A DNA stretch of 64,000 bases from Paenibacillus sp. (GTDB taxonomy: Bacteria > Bacillota > Bacilli > Paenibacillales > YIM-B00363), in contig NZ_JAPSKE010000013.1 in the NCBI RefSeq assembly GCF_031177825.1, forward strand, positions 1 through 64,000, written 5' to 3'. The notes below the pieces were generated by a model. That model made no database searches. It had not been told where the DNA came from and worked only from the letters and a program-made list of their open reading frames with translations. Made by a program: the position numbers and the translations under genes. This document shows positions 1 to 8,701 of this stretch, piece after piece (within the stretch, counting starts at the first letter, position 1; every line of letters begins with the position of its first letter).

Positions 1-847
1 TTTTGTCGTACATCGGCGTCATATATTCGAATTCCCCGCCGGACGACTTCTGCCAGCCTAAGTTGCCGAATTGGGACGAAAGAATCGGATCGATCAATTT
101 CGTCGTATTGAGATAGCCCGCAAAGCCGTACGTGTCGTTCTTGCCGTTCCCGTCCGGATCGTCGAACGTAAACTTGCGTAGAATGTCGGTGAATTGATCG
201 ATCGTCACTTCGCGGCTCTCCGGCACCTGAATGCCAAGGTTGTCGAGCCAATCCTGACGGATGATGAAGCCGTCGTTCCGAGCGACCGACGTGCGCGGAA
301 TGCCGTAAATATTGCCGTCGCGCAACGTCTCAAGCGCTTCCCAAGAGACGTCGTACGTGTATTGCTTAATATTCGGCAGCAGGTCCAGGAACGGATTCAC
401 CGGGATGACGATGCCCTCGTTGACGGCGTTCAGGAACGTCTCGTCCGTCTCGGCCGGGAACATGACCATGTCCGGATAATCCCCGGAGACGAGCGACAGC
501 TGAAGCTGCTCCTTGTATCCCGTCGACGGCGGGACGATCCATTCCAAATCGACGTTCAGCGCCGCTTCGACCTTGTCGAACAACGCTTGGTCCGCCGGCG
601 CGACGTCCGCCGGGTTGAAGTTGGCCATAATTTTGATCGTGACCCGCTCGGACGTATCGATCCCGGTCGGCGCTGCCGGCGTCTCGGTCTTCGGCGTTTC
701 CGCGGTCGCGCCTCCGGCAGGCGGCGTCTCGGTCGTGCTCGAACCGCTCGGCTCCTCTCCGCCTGAGCCGTTGCCGGAGCAGGCGGCTAACACGAGCATC
801 GTCGTGACGATCCCGAAGCTGAGCATACTCTTGAAAGATCGCTCCAT
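1..847 (-). CDS. ABC transporter sugar-binding lipoprotein (3' end outside window)
   Basis: Extracellular solute-binding protein that would capture a sugar or oligosaccharide for the two permeases encoded just upstream. The minus strand reads ATG at 847, preceded by GAGGGGAG, and stays open to base 1, so about 282 codons are visible and the C-terminus is missing. The N-terminus is a lipoprotein signal (MERSFKS, hydrophobic stretch, then VLAAC with the lipidated Cys near residue 23), followed by a Gly/Ser/Thr/Glu/Pro-rich linker to about residue 60 and then the mature domain. The stretch TSERVTIKIMANF and the later FTFDDPDGNGKNDTYGF resemble the large LplA/YtcQ-type binding proteins (usually 500-560 residues). 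It is last in the permease-permease-lipoprotein operon, 94 bases after the second permease. Substrate unknown. Confidence 0.9.
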   Translation of the reverse strand, partial: MERSFKSMLSFGIVTTMLVLAACSGNGSGGEEPSGSSTTETPPAGGATAETPKTETPAAPTGIDTSERVTIKIMANFNPADVAPADQALFDKVEAALNVDLEWIVPPSTGYKEQLQLSLVSGDYPDMVMFPAETDETFLNAVNEGIVIPVNPFLDLLPNIKQYTYDVSWEALETLRDGNIYGIPRTSVARNDGFIIRQDWLDNLGIQVPESREVTIDQFTDILRKFTFDDPDGNGKNDTYGFAGYLNTTKLIDPILSSQFGNLGWQKSSGGEFEYMTPMYDK

Positions 848-918
848 TGGTATTACTCCCCTCATCATGATTTGTTTTTTTTATAATAAAGGCTATGGCC
901 TCTACTACCGACGCTACC

Positions 919-943
919 GACGATCCTCCCGAATCCGATCGTC
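919..943 (-). other. Stem-loop between permease and lipoprotein genes
   Basis: Perfect 7-bp arms GACGATC/GATCGTC around an 11-base loop. The stem overlaps the permease stop codon and lies 72 bases before the lipoprotein start. There is no T-run directly after it, so it looks more like an mRNA-stability or processing element than a terminator. Confidence 0.4.
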
Positions 944-1823
944 AGCCTTTCACGGAGCCGAGCATGATGCCTTTGACGAAATATTTTTGCAGGAACGGAT
1001 ATACGCAGAGAATCGGGATCATGACGATCATCAGCGTGGCATACTGAAGGGTGACGGGCGTAATGTTCAGGTTCGAAGTTTCCGCCGCGTTATCCCCGCC
1101 GCCGCCCATGATCGAGTTCAGCTTCGATCCCTCGATAATTTCCCGCAGGAACAGCATGAGCGGCCACTTCTCCACGTCGCGGATGTACACGATCGCGTTA
1201 TAGAAGTTGTTCCAGTACCCTACGGCCGAAAACAAGCAGAGCGTCGCGATAATCGGGCCCGACAGCGGAGCGACGATGCGGAACAAAATGTAAGGGTCGG
1301 ACGCGCCGTCGATGCGAGCCGCTTCCTCCAGCTCTTCCGGAATATGTTCCATGAACGTCTTCATCAAAATCAGGTTGAAGCCGGTAATCAGCGCCGGCAT
1401 CACGAGCGCGGCCAGCGTATTGATCAGCCCGAGCTCGCGCATCAAATAATAGTTCGGGATGAGTCCCCCGTTGAACAGCATCGTGAATACGATGGCCACC
1501 ATGATGAGGCCCCGGCCCCTAAGATGCTTCTTGGACAACGGGTACGCCGTCACGAGATAGAGGAAGATGCCGATCAGCACGCCGGAGACGGTGACGAGGA
1601 TCGTATTCATATAGCTGGACCACAGCACCGGATGCTTCATGATTTCATGGTACGCCTCGAACGAAATATCCTTCGGCCAGATGCGCATCGGGTTTTCCAC
1701 GTAGGCGGAGTAGTCGCTGATGGAGACGGCGAACACGTTCAAGAACGGGAAAAGCATTAACAGCGTGACGAGCGCGACGAGCGTATTGTTGACAGCGTCG
1801 AAAAGGCTGAATTTGAGGCGCAT
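942..1823 (-). CDS. ABC sugar transporter permease, YtcP/LplC type
   Basis: Inner-membrane permease of a carbohydrate (CUT1) importer, about 293 residues. It has six predicted membrane segments and the EAA-type cytoplasmic loop ELEEAARIDGASDPYILFRIVAPLSGP, which contacts the shared ATPase. It ends with the family signature FVKGIMLGSVKG. I prefer ATG 1823 (MRLKF), which has GGAGGG seven bases upstream; a longer reading from TTG 1841 would overlap the preceding gene and has no clear ribosome site. It follows the LplB-type permease by 11 bases and precedes the lipoprotein gene. As is usual for these systems no ATPase is encoded here, so a shared MsmX-like ATPase elsewhere is expected. Confidence 0.93.
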   Translation of the reverse strand: MRLKFSLFDAVNNTLVALVTLLMLFPFLNVFAVSISDYSAYVENPMRIWPKDISFEAYHEIMKHPVLWSSYMNTILVTVSGVLIGIFLYLVTAYPLSKKHLRGRGLIMVAIVFTMLFNGGLIPNYYLMRELGLINTLAALVMPALITGFNLILMKTFMEHIPEELEEAARIDGASDPYILFRIVAPLSGPIIATLCLFSAVGYWNNFYNAIVYIRDVEKWPLMLFLREIIEGSKLNSIMGGGGDNAAETSNLNITPVTLQYATLMIVMIPILCVYPFLQKYFVKGIMLGSVKG

Positions 1824-1834
1824 TCGCTTCCCTC

Positions 1835-2824
1835 CTACCAAATGGATTTTCCGCTGATTTTACGGGCCGCGTAGTTCGCCGAAATAATTAAGATGAATCC
1901 GACCACGCTCTTGAACAAGCCGACCGCCGTAGCGTAGGACAGCCGTCCGTCCTGCAGGCCGATCCGGTACGTATACGTCTCGAAGATATCGCCTGTCTCG
2001 TACGTCACCGGGTTATACAACAAGAACACTTGCTCGAAGCCGTTGTCCAGAATGTTGCCGAGACTCAGAAGGAGCATGATGACGACCGTCGTCGCGATCC
2101 CGGGAATCGTAATGTATAGAATCCGCTGCATCCGCGAAGCGCCGTCGATCTTGGCCGACTCGTACAACGTCGGGTCGATGCCCGTCATCGCCGCCAAATA
2201 GATGATGGTTCCCCAGCCGATGCCCTTCCATATTTCGGCGCTGACGATGATCGTTCTGAAATATTGCGGTTCCTGCAAAAACTTGATCGGATCGTGGCCG
2301 AACGCCGTTACGATTTGATTCGCGACCCCGTCCGTCGGGGAGAGGAAGTTGATGACGATGCCGGCCAATACGACCCATGAAATAAAGTGGGGCAAATACA
2401 AAATCGTCTGCGATATTCGCTTGAACGCCATCTGCCTGACCTCGTTCAGCATCAGCGCCAGGATGATCGGGGCCGGGAAGCCGAAGACGATTTGGTACAC
2501 GCTGAGCAGGATGGAGTTCCTGAGCACGCGAATGAAGTGGGCGGAAGAAAACAACGTCTCGAAGTTCGCGAAGCCGATCCAATCGCTGCCCCAGATCCCT
2601 TTCGCCAAGCTCAATTGCTTGAAAGCGATGACGATGCCGAACATCGGAGCGTACTTAAAGATCAGAAAATACAACACCCCGGGAATCAAAAAGATATACA
2701 GCCACTTATTTTTGATAAAGTATTTCAGGAAGCTCTCTTTTTTCGCCGCAACGATTCGAAAAGGCTGAACGGAGCCTTCGATGTCGGGATTGGATTGCGC
2801 CACGTCGTTGTCTCTCCTCTCCAT
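1835..2824 (-). CDS. ABC sugar transporter permease, LplB type
   Basis: First permease of the operon, 329 residues from ATG 2824. Six membrane segments follow a short cytoplasmic tail. The EAA loop reads LYESAKIDGASRMQRILYITIPGI, and the C-terminus NYAARKISGKSIW is typical of LplB proteins. ATG 2824 lacks a visible ribosome site. GTG 2803 (VAQSNPDIEG) has GAGAGGAGAG eight bases upstream and may be the true start, giving 322 residues. It pairs with the next permease to form the membrane channel of an importer and lies downstream of the YesM-type kinase gene, from which a terminator hairpin and a promoter region separate it. Confidence 0.92.
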   Translation of the reverse strand: MERRDNDVAQSNPDIEGSVQPFRIVAAKKESFLKYFIKNKWLYIFLIPGVLYFLIFKYAPMFGIVIAFKQLSLAKGIWGSDWIGFANFETLFSSAHFIRVLRNSILLSVYQIVFGFPAPIILALMLNEVRQMAFKRISQTILYLPHFISWVVLAGIVINFLSPTDGVANQIVTAFGHDPIKFLQEPQYFRTIIVSAEIWKGIGWGTIIYLAAMTGIDPTLYESAKIDGASRMQRILYITIPGIATTVVIMLLLSLGNILDNGFEQVFLLYNPVTYETGDIFETYTYRIGLQDGRLSYATAVGLFKSVVGFILIISANYAARKISGKSIW

Positions 2825-2853
2825 CTTGGGACTTGCCGGACTTTCCTGATTTC

Positions 2854-2882
2854 AGTATAAATTCCGCCGCCCGATATAAAAA
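2854..2882 (-). promoter_or_regulatory. Probable promoter of the ABC transporter operon
   Basis: Minus-strand -10 TATACT (2859-2854) with a poor -35 TTTTTA (2882-2877) at 17-base spacing. The weak -35 would fit a promoter that needs an activator, for example the YesN-type regulator encoded upstream. Confidence 0.4.
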
Positions 2883-2910
2883 TTCCCCTCAATCTACAAA
2901 TAGTGAGGGG
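2872..2910 (-). terminator. Rho-independent terminator after the kinase gene
   Basis: On the minus strand CCCCTCA and TGAGGGG form a perfect 7-bp stem with a 12-base loop, followed by AATTTTTAT. It lies about 70 bases after the sensor kinase stop and just before the transporter promoter, so it separates the regulatory genes from the transport genes. Confidence 0.65.
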
Positions 2911-2911
2911 A

Positions 2912-2925
2912 TGTAAACGCTTTAT
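2912..2925. promoter_or_regulatory. Candidate cre (CcpA) site
   Basis: TGTAAACGCTTTAT matches the Bacillus cre consensus TGWAANCGNTNWCA at 12 of 14 positions. It lies upstream of the transporter promoter and its terminator hairpin. A role in catabolite repression is inferred. Confidence 0.45.
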
Positions 2926-2981
2926 TGATATCGCTTTCGCAATAGTGTGTCGACATTGACATTTGGTGCGGCGAGAAAAAC

Positions 2982-4790
2982 TTACGTCCGCTTCGGAATT
3001 CGCAGTTCGACGATCGTCCCTTCTCCTTCCTTGCCGTACATGCGAACGCCGTACGCTTCACCGAAGATGAGCCGAATTCTTTGGTTTACGTTGCTAAGCC
3101 CGATATGGGCGTCTTCCTTGATTTCGTCGGATTGGATGTCTTGGTTCAGCTTATCCGCCGCCGCTTGGCTGAGGCCGACCCCGTTGTCTTTGATTTTCAG
3201 TACGATGGATTCCCTCTCCTCGTAGCCGATAATGCTGATGACGCCGGGCCGGCCGGAAGGCTTGATCCCATGATGAATCGCGTTCTCGATAATCGGCTGC
3301 AGCGTGAGCTTCACCGTTAGAAAATCGAGAATGCTTCCGTTAACTTTCCAAATCACTTCCAGCTGATCCTTGTAGTGAAGCTGCTGCACCTCCACATACA
3401 GTCTGGCATGCTCCAGCTCCTCTCGGAGCGGGATAATGTTGTCCCCGGTCGACAAGCTGAGCCGCAGCAATCGTGACAGCGTGTGGATCATGACGGACGC
3501 TTCGTTCTTGCCGTTCGTCAGCCGCATCACCTTCCAATTGATCGCTTCCAGCGTGTTGTACAGCATGTGAGGGTTGATTTGGGCCTGCAGCGCGATACCT
3601 TGCGCTTTGCTCATCATCTCGTACCTGCGGCGCAGCTCCTGCTCCATCTCCTTTTTCTGTTCCGAAGATTCCAGTATCGTAGCCGCGATGTATTTGATTT
3701 CGTTGCCGTCTCCGGACGGTTTGCTCTTAAAGTCTCTCATCGGCGGATGGCTGCTCTCCAGCAAGTTTAAGATCCCTCGAATCGGTTGGTACGTCTGAAC
3801 GGATATCAGAAACGCGATCAAAAAGCTGGAGCCGACCCCGATCGCGAACAGCAAAATAATAAAGGAATGAAGCTGGTTTTGTCTCGATTCGTAATGCTCT
3901 AAGGGAACGATGGAAACATACGTCCATTCGCCGCGGGAGGACGGAGCCGCCGAGACGATCCGATCCATGCCTTCATACCGGATAATGTCGGAGAACGGCG
4001 TACCCGAAAATACGGGCAAGGGCAAATGCGGATGACGGGATTCGATGGGCTTCGTAATTAAGCGCTGTTCCTGCGTGAAAACGATATTCCCTTGCCGATC
4101 CAAGATGTAGATTTCCTGTTCCGGCGTGACCTCCTTCAGCAGCGGTCTCAGCTGTTCGGCGCTGATCGTGACGGTCAGCAAACCTTCTTTGTTCGCTCCG
4201 GTCATCGAAAGCTTGCGGAACAAGACCAAATTGTATTCTATCGTATCGCGAGACGGCTTCCGCAGCGCGCTGACCCAGAAGTTCCGTTCTCCCTTCTTGG
4301 CCAAGTACTCGTCGTACCACCATCGATGTTCGTACTTATCCAGCGCTCCTCCGCTCGTCGAAGAAAGCAAATACTCGTTCTCCCCGTCGCCGGAGTAAAT
4401 TTGGATCGAGTCCACGTAGGGATTCGTTACCATCGAAGTGCCGAGGATTTCTTGAATCCTCCGTATTCTTGAGATCATGGAGTAACCGAGGGGATATTCG
4501 ATCGTTTCCGACAGAAACAGCTCGACGTCCGGATCGGAGCCGAGTCGGATGCCGAGGCTTGCCGCCTCCGCCATAATGATGTCCACCGTATCCCGGATCC
4601 GGGTCAGTTCGCCGGCGCTCGCGCGGCTCACTTCTTCCCGCATCGTGGAATCGTTATATAGGAATACAAGGTAATGCAGGCATACCAAGGGGACCATCAG
4701 CAGAAACAGGACGATCATGAAGTTTTTAATGAAGATGCTCTTGAACTTGTAGTTGCGGATATACGTCCACAACGATGCTCTTTCCTTCAT
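2982..4790 (-). CDS. Sensor histidine kinase, YesM type
   Basis: Membrane kinase of 602 residues that would sense a sugar or a loaded binding protein outside the cell and phosphorylate the YesN-type regulator encoded before it. An N-terminal membrane segment (about 20-43), an extracellular sensor domain, a second membrane segment (about 307-330) and a HAMP-like linker are followed by a His_kinase domain with QAQINPHMLYNTL (phospho-acceptor His408) and a C-terminal ATPase with IKDNGVGLS. ATG 4790 is preceded by GGAGGGACGAC. It follows the regulator gene by 139 bases in the same direction. The NPHxLYN box places it in the LytS/YesM kinase family. Confidence 0.94.
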   Translation of the reverse strand: MKERASLWTYIRNYKFKSIFIKNFMIVLFLLMVPLVCLHYLVFLYNDSTMREEVSRASAGELTRIRDTVDIIMAEAASLGIRLGSDPDVELFLSETIEYPLGYSMISRIRRIQEILGTSMVTNPYVDSIQIYSGDGENEYLLSSTSGGALDKYEHRWWYDEYLAKKGERNFWVSALRKPSRDTIEYNLVLFRKLSMTGANKEGLLTVTISAEQLRPLLKEVTPEQEIYILDRQGNIVFTQEQRLITKPIESRHPHLPLPVFSGTPFSDIIRYEGMDRIVSAAPSSRGEWTYVSIVPLEHYESRQNQLHSFIILLFAIGVGSSFLIAFLISVQTYQPIRGILNLLESSHPPMRDFKSKPSGDGNEIKYIAATILESSEQKKEMEQELRRRYEMMSKAQGIALQAQINPHMLYNTLEAINWKVMRLTNGKNEASVMIHTLSRLLRLSLSTGDNIIPLREELEHARLYVEVQQLHYKDQLEVIWKVNGSILDFLTVKLTLQPIIENAIHHGIKPSGRPGVISIIGYEERESIVLKIKDNGVGLSQAAADKLNQDIQSDEIKEDAHIGLSNVNQRIRLIFGEAYGVRMYGKEGEGTIVELRIPKRT

Positions 4791-4929
4791 GTCGTCCCTC
4801 CGTGGTAACGCTTCTTCCGCGCATGCGCCTTGCGCACGAGCATGAAATGAAGAGTTCTATCGTTGCCCCTATACGCGGAAAAGCCGGCCTTCATGCAGGC
4901 CAGCGCCGATTCCGATCCGGCGCGCGATT

Positions 4930-6459
4930 TCATTCGGCGCGCTCCCGATATTCGCTAGGCGAGAAGCCCGCATACCGCTTGAACAGCTTGTAAAAGTGTC
5001 TGACGTCTTTGTATCCCGCCTTCTCGCATATTTCGTAAATTTTTAAATTCGTATCCCGCAGCAGCTGAGCGGCCAGATTCATCCGCACCTCCGTGACGTA
5101 ATCGGAGAAGCCGCTTCCGGTTTCCAGCTTGAAGAGGCGGCTCAGGTACACCGGGTTCAAATAGACGAAGTCCGCCACCTCGGATAAGGAAAGGTCCTTC
5201 CCGAGATTTTCCCGAATGTATTGCTTCGCCTTCGAGATGACCTTCCGCTCGGTTTCGGCGTTCAACCCCGCTTCTCCTTCTTCCCGCCGGCTCATGCCTT
5301 GCAGAAGCGATTCGCTGATCCGCTCGATCTCCTCCAAGTCTTCCGATTTGCACAGCTGCATGAGCTGGGCGCTGCCGCTGTCCGCCGCGTACACCGCGTT
5401 CAAGCTGCCGAACAGCTGAATCAGGATCGACTTGACGTCGTCGATCCCGTCCCCGCCGTACGTCGCGAGGTACTGTTTCAGCAGCCGACCCGCCTCGTCG
5501 TACCTCCCCGCCTCCAAACATTCGGTCCAACGGCGCTTGTCTTCCTTCCACTGCCGGGGCCGCTCGTCCGTCGACGTCCCCGTTCGCAGCCGGAAGGAGC
5601 GCTGCTCCTCCAAGAAATCGATCAGTCGGCCGTATACGGTATCTACCTGCCATTCGATCGTCAGTCCGATCAAGGAGCGCAGCCGGGACGACGTCTGTTT
5701 GAAGATCCGGTCGGTCTCCTCCGTCAGCTCGCTCTTCTCCGGATCGACGCCGACCGCCAGCATCGTCAGCGGGCGCTTGACCGGACCGTACGGCAGCAGC
5801 GTAACGGTCGACGCGTTCTCGGTCAATCCGCCCAGCAGCGCGCGCTGCACGGTATCCGCCGGGGAAGCGGAGGTCCAGGATATTCGGACGAGAGCGCAAG
5901 CGCACGTTCTCGGGTCGATGTTCAGTCCGATCATCTCGAACTGACGCATGATCTCCTCTTCGTCGGCGGTCGTATCGAGCAGCAGATGCGGGAGATAGCG
6001 TTCCTTCAAGTACCGCATCATCTGCTCGCGCATCTCCTTATCCATCGCCAGCCGAGTCCGGTCGAGCCGCTCCTGATCGAGCTGCTCCTTCAAGCCGCGG
6101 AACACCTTATAGACCTCGTCCAAATCCGTCGGCTTCAGCAAATACTCCTGCACGTTGTACCGGAGCGCTTCCTTCGCCAATTCGAACTCCTGGTATCCGC
6201 TGATCAGAACGACCTTCGCCGGAATCCGATGCTCGTAAATATGCTTCGCGAGGTGTAAGCCCGATACGAACGTCATTCGAATGTCCGACAGGACGACGTC
6301 GACGCTGGCGTCCTGCAGGTACCGAATCGCCTCTTCGCCGTCCTTCAGCGCGGCCGCCACCTGAAAGCCGCAGCTCTTCCAATCCACGATCTCCGCAAGG
6401 CCGTTCCTGACTTCTTCGTCGTCGTCCACGATTAAAATTCGATAGGCCGCATCCTTCAT
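4930..6459 (-). CDS. Response regulator with AraC-type output, YesN type
   Basis: Transcription factor of 509 residues. Receiver domain at 1-120 with acidic pocket D12-D14, phospho-acceptor Asp59 in VVLSDIRM and the conserved Lys109 in LLKPTD. A long middle region follows, and a C-terminal pair of helix-turn-helix motifs reads ENLGKDLSLSEVADFVYLNP and IYEICEKAGYKDVRHFYKLFKRYAG. ATG 6459 has GGAGGTCTGAG just upstream. It lies 42 bases after the dehydratase gene and before its kinase partner, so it could be co-transcribed with the sugar-acid genes. The likely target is the transporter promoter downstream and possibly the catabolic operon. Confidence 0.94.
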   Translation of the reverse strand: MKDAAYRILIVDDDEEVRNGLAEIVDWKSCGFQVAAALKDGEEAIRYLQDASVDVVLSDIRMTFVSGLHLAKHIYEHRIPAKVVLISGYQEFELAKEALRYNVQEYLLKPTDLDEVYKVFRGLKEQLDQERLDRTRLAMDKEMREQMMRYLKERYLPHLLLDTTADEEEIMRQFEMIGLNIDPRTCACALVRISWTSASPADTVQRALLGGLTENASTVTLLPYGPVKRPLTMLAVGVDPEKSELTEETDRIFKQTSSRLRSLIGLTIEWQVDTVYGRLIDFLEEQRSFRLRTGTSTDERPRQWKEDKRRWTECLEAGRYDEAGRLLKQYLATYGGDGIDDVKSILIQLFGSLNAVYAADSGSAQLMQLCKSEDLEEIERISESLLQGMSRREEGEAGLNAETERKVISKAKQYIRENLGKDLSLSEVADFVYLNPVYLSRLFKLETGSGFSDYVTEVRMNLAAQLLRDTNLKIYEICEKAGYKDVRHFYKLFKRYAGFSPSEYRERAE

Positions 6460-6501
6460 CTCAGACCTCCGATTTTAAGATGGGTTTCCCCGATGCCGAT
6501 C

Positions 6502-7686
6502 TTATGCTTTGACTTCGAAATATTCCGTAACCGCCTTGCGCATCGCTTGCTCGTCGATGTCGACGCCGAGGCCCGGGGCGTTCGGCACGACGATCTCTCC
6601 CCGCTCCAACCGGAAGGAGGCGTTCGAGTAGTCCGCGCTTCGCTTCAGGGCGTTCGGTTGGTATTCGTAGATGAGGAAATTCGAGATCGCCGCGGACACA
6701 TGAATCGACGCGGCGTGACCGACGGCTTGATGCGCGCTCAGATGCGGCGCGAACGGGACGTGGAACGCTTCCGCCAAGTGAGCGATCCGCATCATCTCCG
6801 TAATGCCGTTCCGGCCCATGTCCGGCTGCACCACTTCCGCGGCGCCGGAGGCGATCCACTCCTTGAACGTGTAAATCGTGCGAAGCGGCTCCCCTACGGC
6901 GACGGCGGTGTCGATCGCCTCCGCCAGCTTGCGGTGGCCTTCCCGGTCCTCGAACGTGAGCGGCGCCTCGAAGAACATCGCGTCCATCTCGCTTAACGCC
7001 CGGCCCAACGTATACGCCTCCGTGTGCGTGCACTTGCCGTGCGCGTCGAACATAAGGTCCATCTCGGTCGCGTCGTACTTGGCGCGGATCGCTTCGAGCA
7101 GCTCCAGATCGAGCTTCTTCCCTTTGCCGAACGTGTGAATCTTCACGGCGTCGAAGCCCTCCTCCTTCAACCGGGCTACATTCTCGAGCCGCTCCTTGAC
7201 GTCCGCTCCCGGCACGCTGGAGCAGTAGCAGCGAAGCTTCTCTCGATACGGCCCGCCGAGGAGCGCATAGACCGGCTGGTCGAGCGCCTTCCCCTTAATG
7301 TCCCAGAAGGCGATGTCGAGGCCCGCCATCGCGTCGACCAAGTACCCGCCGGTATACCCGCGTTCGCGGAGCGTGTCGAGCATTTTGTCCCATAAATACT
7401 GGTTTCGCATCGGGTTTTCGCCAAGCGCCATCGGCGCCAGATGATGCCTTAGAATCGTCGCCACGACCTCCGGGTTCGTCGGCGCCAAAATTTCGCCCCA
7501 GCCGACGATGCCCTCGTCCGTCGACACCTTCACGAATACCGTCTCCGCGTTCACCGAATAGACGCAGGAGCGGCGGTTGCTGTCGGCGACGAAATAATCC
7601 GGCGTAATGAACCGCTTGCCGTCCTTCTGCACCGTCCCTGTCGGCCGGAGCTTCACGATATACACTTCTACATTCGTAACCTTCAT
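6502..7686 (-). CDS. Enolase-superfamily sugar-acid dehydratase (first copy in window order)
   Basis: Mandelate racemase/muconate lactonizing-type enzyme of 394 residues, probably removing water from an aldonic acid to give a 2-keto-3-deoxy acid. Numbered from ATG 7686, the metal ligands are Asp214, Glu240 and Glu266 at the exact 26-residue spacing of the family, and an Asp289/His315 dyad is present (VVQPDMG, APHLSAH). The first catalytic motif is K182-I-H184 rather than the usual K-x-K. ATG 7686 has AAGGAGG eight bases upstream; ATG 7692 would be only two bases from it. It is fifth in an operon with epimerase, dehydrogenase, DapA-family and second dehydratase genes. Galactonate-type dehydratase is likely, but the substrate is not fixed by sequence. 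Confidence 0.88.
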   Translation of the reverse strand: MKVTNVEVYIVKLRPTGTVQKDGKRFITPDYFVADSNRRSCVYSVNAETVFVKVSTDEGIVGWGEILAPTNPEVVATILRHHLAPMALGENPMRNQYLWDKMLDTLRERGYTGGYLVDAMAGLDIAFWDIKGKALDQPVYALLGGPYREKLRCYCSSVPGADVKERLENVARLKEEGFDAVKIHTFGKGKKLDLELLEAIRAKYDATEMDLMFDAHGKCTHTEAYTLGRALSEMDAMFFEAPLTFEDREGHRKLAEAIDTAVAVGEPLRTIYTFKEWIASGAAEVVQPDMGRNGITEMMRIAHLAEAFHVPFAPHLSAHQAVGHAASIHVSAAISNFLIYEYQPNALKRSADYSNASFRLERGEIVVPNAPGLGVDIDEQAMRKAVTEYFEVKA

Positions 7687-7699
7687 GTTCATATCCTCC

Positions 7700-8695
7700 T
7701 TAAGCGGATGCGCCGTTCTCGACCGCGATGCGCCATCCGAATCGTCTCTCTTCTCCGGGCGCCAGCTCCAGCGCGCCGGTATCGGACGCGTCCCGCGACA
7801 GGTTGTAAGCGTCCGGGATGCATGTATGCGGTTCCAAAGAAACCGCCTCCCCCCACGGGGGAAAAAACAAGACCGTCACGGCGAACAAGCCGTCCGTCTC
7901 GTAACGAATGGTGCGGTTCAGACCTCGATCGTCCAGCCGGCAAACGTACGGTTCGGTCCGCCCCGGATCTAAGTCGAACTCGCGGCACTGGAGAACATGC
8001 AGATTTCCTTCGATCCGCGATATCGCCAGCCCTTCCCGAAGCGACGCGGCGAGGTTCGACGCCTTCGGCGGAGCGCCCGCTCCTCCGTCCTCGTTCATCG
8101 TCCACTGCGCGCAGGCCGGGATGCGGAGCGTCGCGCGGCTTCGGTCGCAGACGAAGTACGGATGATAACCGAGCGAGAAGGGAGCGTGCCGCCGCCCCTC
8201 ATTCCGCACGTTGCCTTCGAGAGAGAGCTCTCCGTCTTTCAACCGGTATGTAACGGCGAAGCGCAAGTCGGCCGGGTAAGCGGCGAAGCGGGCCGGATCG
8301 TCCCGGTACGCGTACTCGGCTTGCAGGAACGCTCCCGATGCCTCGTCCGCTCCCTGCCGCGCAATGCGCCAAGGAACCGTGCCGATCTCTCCGTGCATAT
8401 TGTGCTTCCCGGACTTGACCGGCAGCGCGTAGCGGACGCCTCGATGCTCGAACGCGCCTCCGCTCGTTCGCCCCGGCGGGGCGAGCGCCGGGATGCCGTA
8501 TCGGAACGGCGTCTCCCGCAGCGCCGCGAAGGAAGGCGGCGGCAGCACGACGTCCCGACCCTGCGAGACGTAACGGACGACGTTCATGCCGAAGCCGGGA
8601 AGGAGGTGCGCTTCGGCTTCCGCCCGCGCGTCGATCAACCGGCCGATCGATTCGCCGTCCCGTTCCAGCCATTCATAGCGATAGCGGTTCAGCAT
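7700..8695 (-). CDS. Aldose 1-epimerase-like protein
   Basis: Cytoplasmic mutarotase-family protein of 331 residues (galactose mutarotase fold). It shows the family's catalytic motifs: HNMHGEIG with His101, SLGYHPYF with the second catalytic His, and VSLEPHTCIPDAYN with the catalytic Glu near the end. It would interconvert alpha and beta anomers of an aldose before oxidation, or act on a related sugar. ATG 8695 lies seven bases after the stop of the dehydrogenase gene, whose end contains the GGAGGAG ribosome site, so the two are translationally coupled. The position between a dehydrogenase and a dehydratase supports a sugar-oxidation role. Confidence 0.88.
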   Translation of the reverse strand: MLNRYRYEWLERDGESIGRLIDARAEAEAHLLPGFGMNVVRYVSQGRDVVLPPPSFAALRETPFRYGIPALAPPGRTSGGAFEHRGVRYALPVKSGKHNMHGEIGTVPWRIARQGADEASGAFLQAEYAYRDDPARFAAYPADLRFAVTYRLKDGELSLEGNVRNEGRRHAPFSLGYHPYFVCDRSRATLRIPACAQWTMNEDGGAGAPPKASNLAASLREGLAISRIEGNLHVLQCREFDLDPGRTEPYVCRLDDRGLNRTIRYETDGLFAVTVLFFPPWGEAVSLEPHTCIPDAYNLSRDASDTGALELAPGEERRFGWRIAVENGASA

Positions 8696-8701
8696 AAGCG
8701 A

